From NCBI GenBank assembly GCA_031772625.1, contig CM062808.1, forward strand, positions 145,567,299-145,631,298: a stretch of DNA of 64,000 nt. The letters run 5' to 3'. This stretch comes from Pinus tabuliformis (Eukaryota; Streptophyta; Pinopsida; Pinales; Pinaceae). The notes below the pieces were generated by a model. The model was not told the origin of the DNA. It saw only the letters and a list, made by a program, of their open reading frames with translations, and did not search any database. This document shows positions 55,883 through 64,000 of this stretch, piece by piece (the stretch's first letter is position 1; every line of letters begins with the position of its first letter). Both the position numbers and the translations under genes were made by a program.

Positions 55883-56867
55883 GTCTCCACTTTTTCACAC
55901 TCTGAACTAATGCATACAATTCTTTATCATATGTAGGATAGTTAACCACTGCAGAATTAAATGTCTCAGAATGATAACATATGGGTTTACCGTGCTGTGT
56001 CAACACTGTCCCCATGGCATAGTCACTAGCATCTGTTTGGATCTCAAATGGTCTCTGTAGATCAAGCAATGCTAGTATAGGTGTTGTACTAATCTTTTCT
56101 TTCAAGGTGTCAAAGGCTTTCTGCTATTTGCCTCCCCACTGAAACACCTTGTCCAATCCTGTTAAAGCATGTAAGGGAGCTGCAATTAAGGAAAAGATAG
56201 AAATGAACTTCCTCCAATATTGTGTTGCTCCTAAGAAGCTTCTAACTTCTGTAGTAGATTTGGGTTTAGGCCAGTTTACAATGACTGCCACCTTAGAGGG
56301 ATCTATCTTCAATTCACCACCCCCTACTATATGACCCAAATAATTCAGATATGTTTTTCCAAATTCACATTTTGAGAGTTTAAAATAAAAATTTTCTCTT
56401 TTCAAAACATCTAGTGTCTGCTTAACATGCTTTAAGTGTTCTTCCCACGTTTTGCTAAAAATCAGAATGTCATCTAGATACACAATAACAAAATCATTAA
56501 GAAAAGGTTTGAGTACATCATTCATTAATCTCATGAAAGTAGCAGGAGCATTAGTTAAGCCAAAAGGCATAACCAACCATTCATACAATCCTTTCTTTGT
56601 TTTGAAAGTAGTCTTCCATGCATCTTGTTCTACAACTCTAACTTGATGGTATCCACTGTGCAAGTCTAGCTTGGAGAAATAAACAACTTCTTTCAATTGA
56701 TCTAAAAGATCATCTATGCGAGGAAGGGGATAATGATTTTTTATTGTTATCTTATTCAGTGCTTGGTAATCAATGCACATTCTCCACGAGCCATCTTTCT
56801 TTCTCACCAAAACAATTGGTGACCCACATGGTGATGTGATAGGTCTGATGAACTCTTTCTCGAGCAA
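55883..56867 (-). pseudogene. RT and start of RNase H of chromovirus E
   Basis: The frame 56867-56124 holds RT: PCGSPIVLVRKKDGSWRMC, KLDLHSGYHQVRV, and YLDDILIFSK with the catalytic YLDD. The frame 56105 down to the junction holds the RNase H start (FEIQTDASDYAMGTVL, YPTYDKELYALVQSVKKW), where C is inserted. One stop near 56124 separates the two. RT itself appears catalytically complete. Confidence 0.88.
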
Positions 56868-57689
56868 ATCCTACAACTGCTTCTTGATTTCAGCATTCTC
56901 TAAAGCAAACAACCTGTACATTCAAATGTTAGGCAACGAAGCATCTTGTTGCAAAATAATATCATGCACTATTTCCTTTTTGGGTGACAGACCTTCAGGT
57001 TCTTGAAACAAGATATCATACTCTGAAACAACCTTTTCTAAATCAACTCGTTGTTTAGCATTACAGCCCTCAAATACATTGGTTTTATCAAGTTTCTTTT
57101 CCTTTACAACCATCAGTAAGAATTGTTTGCATGAATTTATCATTCTTTTCATCTTCCCTGAGTTTATGAGAGTATAATTATTCTTGAGCTTATGAGCTCT
57201 TACAAAGTATTCGATTCCATCTTTAACAAGTAGATACTTGTTCTCAGCTCTATAGAAAATAACTTTTCTATCATACAAGTAAGGACTTCCTAAAACAATT
57301 CCACATATATCCAAAGGAATTATGTCTAACTCAACCTCATCTACAAATGCTGACCCAAAGGAAAACTTGAGTTTGCACTGTCTAGTCACTTGTAGTTGTG
57401 CATTATCATTCAACCATCCTAATGGATATGGTTTCTTGTGAGGTGTAGTTACTAATCCCAACTTCTTTACAATTGCTTCAGAAATTAAATTTACTTGTGA
57501 GCCACTATCAAACAAAGTATCAATCTTTTGATGTTTGGAAATAACTCGAATATGGAAATTTTCATGTTTGTTCCTCTCATTTTCTTCATCAATAGTAGAT
57601 TGTGTAGAATTACTAGTAGATGCTTCAAAATTCTTACCTCTTATACCTATGGCTGCAATGGTTGTTTCATCTCCCGAGTCTGACCCCAA
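56868..57689 (-). pseudogene. Protease and linker of chromovirus E
   Basis: The frame 57689-56922 contains the active site TLFDSGSQVNLIS, then YPLGWLNDNAQLQVTRQCKL and GIVLGSPYLYDRKV. A linker ends LFQEPEGLSPKKEI. It is colinear with D. Two stops lie between this frame and RT. Confidence 0.82.
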
Positions 57690-58689
57690 ATTTTTCTAAA
57701 TAGCTACAACAGTCTTCTTCTTCTTACCCTCAAACTTCTTAGGTATCAGCTCTAGATGCAGAATCCAACAATCTCATCATCATGCCCATCCTTTTTACTG
57801 TGAGTGCATGAAGCCTTGCTCTTATATGCAGTGTTAGCCTTCCTTGCTTTCCATTTCTACTTTCTTTTCTCCTTACTCTTGCTTGCAATGGGTTGGGATG
57901 ATCCCCCAACTTCTGGACTTCCATTCTTTCCTCTAGCTTCTAGATGAGTAGCTTGTACAGATACCTCATCTATACTAGTGGGATTAAACATGAGGATAGT
58001 CTGCCTCATGTAGCTGTGTAAACCACCAATTTACTTTAACAAAGTCTCTAGTGAGTCTAATGAGATTCCTAGAATCAATGCTCTCTTTCTAAATTCTTGA
58101 GTGTACCCTTGCACACCTTTCCCTTTCAACTATCGAAGAGTTTTCCAACTCATCATGGCTTGCTGCATGTAAGCCAATGGATAGAATTACTTTTTATTGC
58201 AGAAACAAATTCACTCTAGACAGAGATGGTCTTACCATGTATTTTCATGTCAGCTTGGGTTCTACCTTCCCACCAAACCAAGGCAGTTCCTCCAAGGCGT
58301 AGGCTTGTCAATTGAATCTTGCTATTGTCTAAATTGATGTTCTGCACTTTGCAATAAACATCAATTTGTCTAATCCAATTGTCCAATTTTTCTACATTTA
58401 ACTCTCCATCATATATAGGTAAATCAAATTTAACATCTAGTTTGATCAAAGATGCTTTATTTTTGTGTTTAGGGCTATTAGGAGGTGTGAGAAATCTTTC
58501 CTCTTTCCCCTTTCCTTTTGAGTGGTCATGGAAGTGAGACTCATCTTCTCCTTTGTCTTGTTTAGAGCCTGATGAATTTTCATCCTTATGTTTTCTAAAG
58601 TCCCTATACATTTCTTCTACCATGGACTTTATGGCTAGGAAACTCTCTATGAATTGAGGGTCTGGCCCAATAGAATCTTCCTCTGACAT
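57690..58689 (-). pseudogene. gag of chromovirus E
   Basis: ATG at 58689 opens a Gag with an acidic N-terminus and the core KLDVKFDLPIYDGELNVEKL, WIRQIDVYCKVQNI and ALVWWEGRTQAD. It keeps the Trp codons that are TAG in D. After a stop at 58216, further gag reading follows in pieces (GYTQEFRKRALILGI, SIDEVSVQATHLEARG). The expected knuckle near 57770 has lost Cys positions. It is disabled. Confidence 0.8.
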
Positions 58690-58822
58690 TGTCTTCCGAG
58701 GATAGACTCTCCCAATTTCAGGATTAGTTTCGACCAACTCTCCTTATCCTAATTTGAGCTTTGATCTAGTTAGCATTCAACAGCTAAACCAACACAAGCT
58801 TGTCTAACATTAATAGACTAAA

Positions 58823-58834
58823 GCTCTGATACCA
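58823..58834 (-). other. Primer-binding site of element E
   Basis: On the minus strand TGGTATCAGAGC, two bases from the 5' LTR, is a perfect initiator tRNA-Met complement. Confidence 0.88.
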
Positions 58835-58836
58835 CT

Positions 58837-60295
58837 TGATCTGAAAATCACTTGTGAGTGACCTAAGTTAAATAATTATTGAATGAAGGTATTACGGACT
58901 CATGTGCTGGTGTGTGTCTATGTTATTTAACGCAACGGATCGATCAGATTGCAAAATACACAGACACTGGAAAATGGAAAACAGTAAGGGAAACACATTA
59001 AGAAAATACAAGAACACAACAATTAATAATGAGTTCACCCTATCCTCCAGGGCTACTTCTCCAGTCCAGATTTCAATGGTGGCCTTCTTTTATTGTGTCT
59101 TTAAAGCAGAGATTTACAATGAGGAGCTCACTTTGAGTCTCCTGAAAGAGATAATATTTGGTAGGGTGGTTCTTGGATCCCCCAAGCCACTAGAGTGCAC
59201 AGACTCTTTTCCTTACCAGATCTTGACCTCTCTGGTCTTGAATGGGAGGAGCCCAATGTGGTACTCAATTCTTGACAGATCCTCTCAGGGATTGCTTGAA
59301 CCTTTCAAGCTTTCTATCTGCTCGATGCTGCCTTAGGTCAGCTTGGCTCTTTATTTTTTGCTTATTGCTTCACTGTCTCTTCTTCGCTCTCACTCTCTCT
59401 GTCTTCATTCTCTTCTCTATGTTATGTTCTTTGTTTGTTCATGGCTTAAAGCCAATCTATCTCATGACTGCTCATTTCCTCTTCCACCCCTTCGGCTCGC
59501 CTAATGTTGTTTGTTTGGAGTTCCCTACCTCTCCATCATCACCATCATCCACAGGGAAGTGGCCACTCGTCCTCTCACAAACTGCACCAGCTCATCCTCG
59601 ATGGTCCAGTTCTTCAATTACACAGTGGAATGACTCATCTGCCATCTTAATAGTCACATCGGACTTCAAACTTCTTTATGCCACGAGTTAACTTCCTTGT
59701 CAAATCTAATTTCTTCATCAGGCGCAATCTCCGCCGTCAGATCTGGAGCCCCCAGATCCTACGACATTCGCTCATTTCGCGTGGTTGACTTGCTCGAATA
59801 TTAACACGTGATGAGAGGCGGTTTTCTCTCTCATCCATTAGACACACTTCAGGCGCTGAATGGAATCGCTCGTTTTCAGCCAAATCCGCTTACCGCCCAA
59901 GGATGCTCGCAATATACCACCGGTTTTGGAGCGTGGATCTCGCCTTTCGCCCTAGTGCCTTCCCCACGGTTTCCCAACTTCCCATGCGACCGAGAGTTTC
60001 GAGGCTTTTCCTTCTCGAGGGGTTTTGCCCAACGATGCGAAATTAGCGCTAATCACGCATCAGAAATGGCCTCCATTTCCCAATTCAAGCTTCCCAACTG
60101 CTAGTTTTTCCTCCTACATGGTCTCCATGGGCCTCAGTCAGCGTGCTTTGACTGAGGTCCTCGTCATTCTTTGCTGGCTGCAAACTGCCACTATCCAATG
60201 GTATTCCTGATTGCTCTTGTTCATAAATTCGAAGTCTGTCCTGTTTTGATATAGTCATGGAGCTTTGATAATCTTCATTGATCCGATTTGGATCA
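58837..60295 (-). repeat. 5' LTR of element E
   Basis: In plus direction it runs from TGATCTGAAAATC to TTGGATCA. It has the same length as 31078-32536 and diverges by several percent. Confidence 0.88.
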
Positions 60296-61909
60296 CTTTA
60301 TATTCAAATTTTTCTTTGTTTGTTACTAATGATGATCCCAGAACTGTGAAGGAGGTAGTAGATTCAGAGGATGGAAAACTCTGGAAAGAAGCCATGGTTG
60401 ATGAAATGGCATCTTTGCACAAAAATGAGGCTGGGATCTGGTAGAGTTGCCAACTGGAAGGAAACCCATTGGCAGAAAATGGGTGTTCAAAAAGAAGACA
60501 AATGTAGAAGGAAAAGTGGAGAAATACAAAGCTCGGTTGGTAGCAAAAGGTTATTCCCAGGTGCCGGGAATTGATTTTGGTGATATTTTTTCTACTGTTG
60601 CCAAGGTAACTTCTATTAGATTACTTTTATCTGTTTTTGCTGCTTTTGATTTTGAGGTAGAATAGATGGATGTGAAGACAACATTTCTTCATGGGTATCT
60701 GGAAGAGGAAATCTACATGAAGCAACCTGAAGGCTTTGCGGTGAAGGGTAAGAAAGAACTAGTATGCAAGTTAAAGAAGTCTCTGTATGGGTTAAAACAG
60801 TCACCAAGGATGTGGTATCAGAAATTTGATACATTTATAGGAGGATTTGGCTTCACCAGAAGCAAATCAGATCATTGTGTGTATTTTAAATTAATTGGTG
60901 ACCATGTTATTTATCTGGTCTTGTATTTGGATGATATGTTGCTGGTTGGAAATGACAAAGAAATTATCCAGGATTTGAAGACCCAATTGTCCTCCAAATT
61001 CAACATGAAAGATCTTAGTGCTACAAACTATATTTTGGGCATGGAAATTAAAAGAGATCGATCAAAGAGGAAGCTTTGGTTAAACCATAGGAAGTATGTC
61101 GAGACAATACTGCATAGGTTTAATATGTAGGATAGTAAACCAATGAAGGTTCCTATTCCTATAGCTGTGAGGTTATATGCTGAACAGTGTCCCAAGACAT
61201 AAGAAGATGAAGAAGAGATGTCCCGTGTTCCATATGCAAGTGCAGTCAGTAGCTTGATGTATGCAATGGTCTGTACTAGACCAGACATTGCACATGCAGT
61301 GGGAGTATTGAGCAGGTTTATGTCAAAACCGGGAAAGGAGCATTGGACAGTAGTGAAGCGGGTTTTCAGTTATTTGCGTGGCACTAGTGATTATGGTTTG
61401 TGCTACCAAGGAAGACCAGGATTGGACAGAGTGTTAGATATCCATGGCTTTGTTGATGCACACTAGGCTAGAGATCTAGATCACAAAATATCTACAAGTG
61501 GGTATGTGTTTAACCTATTTGGAGGTGCAATCAGTGGGATGAGTAAGAAACAATCTGTAGTGGCACTATCAACTACAGAGGTAGAATACATGGCAGCCAC
61601 TCATGCAAGCAAGGAAGTAGTTTGGTTACAGAGATTATGTTCGAGTATGGGGTTAGTATAGGAAGCTATAAGGATAGACTGTGATAGCCAAAGTGCAATT
61701 TTCTTGGCAAAGAACCCCGCATATCATTCAAAGAAAAAGAACATTGATGTTCAGTATCACTTTGTGAGGGATATGATAGAAGACAAAAAGGTGTTGCTGG
61801 TAAAGGTGGACACTTTGAAGAATATAAAAGATGCATTGACAAAAACTGTGAGCTCTGAGAAGTTCTCTTGGTGTAGAGAGACAATGGGCATTTCAGGGCT
61901 GGAAAAATG
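60296..61909 (+). pseudogene. RT and RNase H of copia element F
   Basis: Resuming after E, the reading gives KLWKEAMVDEMASLHKNEA and KYKARLVAKGYSQVPGIDF. After a TAG at 60663-60665 come MDVKTTFLHGYLEEEIYM, KKSLYGLKQSPRMWY and VLYLDDMLLVGND (YLDD box near 60925). RNase H follows (DSQSAIFLAKN, NIDVQYHFVRDMI), ending at 61909. Four further stops (near 61128, 61199, 61464 and 61661) interrupt the frame, several at expected Gln or Trp codons. Confidence 0.88.
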
Positions 61910-61948
61910 ACTAAGCTCTCTTCTGGCCCCCTGTGGAAAGAAAACAAC

Positions 61949-61959
61949 AAGTGGGAGAA
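61949..61959 (+). other. Polypurine tract of element F
   Basis: AAGTGGGAGAA abuts the 3' LTR start TGTTGGG. Confidence 0.8.
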
Positions 61960-62391
61960 TGTTGGGTTGTGTTATATTCCTTCCACGACTATCCCACGTA
62001 GTTAACCAGGGGGTTAGAGGGGGGGTCACATGGGGTTTGAGGCATACCCATAACCCCACTTTATGGGGTCCGAGGTAGCGCCCCAGAAAATTTTGGTTTT
62101 GGAACCTATGTTAGGTTGGGCGGACCCACCTATGGTTTTGTGCATGTCTTTCACAAATGTTTTTGGATGCGATGGTTTTCGGTCCATGGTATTGGATGCT
62201 TCGGCATGTATAAATATGTATTATAACATTGAAAGGAATATAATGAAAAATCAAGCTGGTAGTCCCAGTTTTTGGATCTAGTGGGAAAATCTCTTTGTAT
62301 ATGTGTTTTATGTGTTATGATCTCGCATTGTTTATTTTCTGTGTTTTAGAATTCGTATGCAGGTAATTTCTGTACGGGGTTAAAACCTACA
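61960..62391 (+). repeat. 3' LTR of element F
   Basis: It begins TGTTGGGTTG and ends CCTACA, followed by the duplication ACCAT. TATAAATA lies at 62209-62216. Confidence 0.9.
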
Positions 62392-62396
62392 ACCAT

Positions 62397-63647
62397 GTGA
62401 TCCTACTTGTGTGACTCCTGCTATGGGTTTAGGCCCAGGTGGTCCTACTGGTGTAGACGTGGCATTTGCGCCTCACAACCTCAGAAATTATGTAGCAACA
62501 TGACCTTCCACTAAGTAGGTTGTACACCATACATTTGGTCACGTTAGACAGGCTAGTTACAGATATTAAACTTCTCTGTCAGACTTGCAATTTGATGTTG
62601 TAGACCCAAAATAGATGGATCATGTGGTGTTTCTCCCACCTGGTACTCGGGTGGGTATATCCTTCCATAGCTTCAATTTGAGTTTCTTGCTTGAGAGCAT
62701 CTTGTAGTGTATCAATTTTCAGTTGTGTCAATGGCATACAGGTGAGAGGAAATAATGCTTTGATAAATCAGTCTCTTTGATGACTTGGATCTATCGAGTA
62801 AATCAATTTACCAATTGTGTCCTTAAATATTTTCATCATCTCCCATGCAATCTCTCCCTCCCATTGTTTTATCTCCCACAACTTCAACAACCCTTGCTGA
62901 TTGGTTTGTGGAAGTTTAAATTCTTGTACAAATTCTCTTTTAACATCATCCACAGTTGGATTCTGGTGTAGCTATGACCACTTTATGAACCATCTCAAGG
63001 CTCTTTCCCTAAAAGTGGTCTATAATTAGATTAATTTCCATCATATGGAATCTAGCGGGCCATCCAAATGGCTTCACACAGATACTAGTGTTTTTCTATG
63101 TCGTCATTGTCTTCACCAGAGAACTCAGGATACCTCGTGAATGATCCCGCCATTTTTTACTAATTTTGTGCTAAGAGCACAAATCTTTGCAATGAAGGAT
63201 GTAGCGATCCTTGTAAAGTCATACCACTACTACTAATCCCATTGCTTCTAGCACTAACTTTATAATTAACATGCACACTATGAACTCTTATAGTTTGATT
63301 AACTTAGATAGGAACTTGTCACGATTGTGATAGAGTACTAGGGGAAGGTTAGGGGAGACACTACCTAAGCTTCGGGGAGGCATATCATTGATTCCTTTAG
63401 ATGCATCATCTTCAATAAAAAATATCCTTATATAAAAATGCATTTCATCTTTTAGGATTCCCTCCAAGCCTAGGTGGCCCTTTTCACCCAACATTTCCAT
63501 CTCCATTAGCAGGGATAGGTCCCTATCACCTTCTGGACCCATTGCGTTGTGACCGTCTTTGCCCCTCCCACTGAGCTTCCTTCCAAAATTTCTCCTTCTT
63601 ATGGATCTCTCAACACTCCTCTTGCTTGGTGCAATCTCTTCTGACAC
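62397..63647 (-). pseudogene. gag of gypsy element G
   Basis: The minus strand from 63647 opens with a Lys/Arg-rich stretch (RSVERSIRRRNFGRKLSG). Near 63150 the core begins with FTRYPEFSGEDNDDIEKH, then YLCEAIWMAR, and is followed by frame 62953-62768 (DDVKREFVQEFKLPQTNQ). This is the motif order of a capsid protein. Stops and frameshifts are frequent. F is inserted downstream of the core; the zinc knuckle lies on the other side at 27.8 kb. The element's 5' LTR would lie beyond the right edge. Confidence 0.65.
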
Positions 63648-64000
63648 CTTTTAATCATCTACATGGCCCTTTCCCGCCATTTCTCCACTATCTGCACTCT
63701 TCTTAGGCTCTTAGAGCCCTAACCTTTCAAGAGTCATCTCCATCCATCCTCGTGACAGTATCATAGTTTCCCGCTCTATATCATATCTCCCTTTAGTTAC
63801 TTTTCCTAGTAATGGGTGTTTATGTTGCCATGCTTGGGTTCTGGAACACCAACAAGTCCTCTTCCACCATTAAAACCTTGATCCATAGGGTAACCTCTTT
63901 TAGTAGCTTCCATCACAACCCCGATTAGAACAAGGCTTCAGATTTCGAAAAAGGCTGATGAATTTCTACTGCAAACTCAATAATATACCCTTCTAGCCTG
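63648..64000. other. Leader or gag start of element G, cut by the window edge
   Basis: No LTR border, primer site or conserved domain is recognisable in these last 350 bases. Position implies the 5' part of element G. Confidence 0.35.

Larger units (their letters stand above)
31078..60295 (-). mobile_element. Element E: Ty3/gypsy chromovirus, split by element C
   Basis: Two LTRs of identical length (1459 bp), starting TGATC and ending GGATCA in plus-strand direction, flank a minus-strand gag-pol. The duplication is CTTTC (31073-31077) against CTTTA (60296-60300), one mismatch. A perfect tRNA-Met primer site lies next to the right LTR. The polyprotein keeps protease, RT, RNase H, integrase and a C-terminal chromodomain. 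Copia element C is inserted in RNase H. LTR divergence of several percent fits an older insertion than C, B and D. E and D belong to the same family. Confidence 0.9.
28180..62391 (+). mobile_element. Element F: Ty1/copia retrotransposon, split by element E
   Basis: LTRs of 452 and 432 bp are flanked by the exact duplication ACCAT (28175-28179 and 62392-62396). It has a perfect tRNA-Met primer site and a polypurine tract. It carries gag, protease, integrase and RT-RNase H in copia order. Chromovirus E is inserted between integrase and RT (31078-60295). Several TAG and TGA stops and about 8 percent LTR divergence by eye mark an old copy. It is inserted in gag of element G. Confidence 0.9.

Overview
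This window is nuclear plant DNA made almost entirely of nested LTR retrotransposons. I found no conventional host gene, rRNA or CRISPR. The plant origin rests on tRNA-Met and tRNA-Arg primer sites, Ty1/copia and Ty3/gypsy chromovirus and Tat/Ogre-like coding domains, nesting several levels deep, and nonsense codons typical of methylated, decaying plant repeats. It suggests a seed plant with a large repeat-rich genome. I cannot name the species.

Layout (outer to inner). Positions 1-3875 hold a non-coding element with 68-bp terminal inverted repeats around a 688-bp tandem array. From about 5.9 kb to the right edge runs an old minus-strand Ty3/gypsy element, G. In minus-strand order it has gag (63.6-62.4 kb), a zinc knuckle and protease (27.8-26.9 kb), reverse transcriptase (25.7-25.0 kb), RNase H and integrase (14.8-12.9 kb), and a long extra ORF (12.26-12.17 and 8.8-5.9 kb). 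Three elements are inserted in G. TR-GAG (8823-12168) carries only gag and protease. A (14757-25003) is a young non-autonomous Tat/Ogre-like element. F (28180-62391) is a Ty1/copia element. F is split by chromovirus E (31078-60295, minus strand), E by copia element C (34259-55882), and C by two young elements: B (35989-44898, minus strand, Tat/Ogre-like, non-autonomous) and D (45257-52744, chromovirus with an open pol frame). Target-site duplications support TR-GAG, A, B, D and F exactly, and C and E with one mismatch. LTR divergence rises outward, as the nesting predicts.

The most interesting material lies in the related elements A and B. Both use a tRNA-Arg primer site, encode a protease reading D-E-G-A at the active site, and lack reverse transcriptase and integrase. 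Both share a conserved leader block. In leader and 3' region both carry arrays of short hairpins with unrelated, self-complementary stems and a recurring loop word close to CTCGTTAAA. Element A also carries, on the opposite strand, what looks like a complete intron-containing gene with its own TATA box (379 codons). Its product resembles the plant-mobile-domain type of transposon protein and is related to the extra ORF of G.

The elements probably depend on one another: A and B supply at most Gag/protease products and would need polymerase and integrase from an autonomous Tat/Ogre relative. The LTRs of D join a GAATATTC (heat-shock-element-like) cluster, a CCAAT box, two G-boxes and a TGACGTCA site to a 73-nt tRNA-like sequence. 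Boundaries and translations were read by eye; family names are recognition from motifs, not database results.
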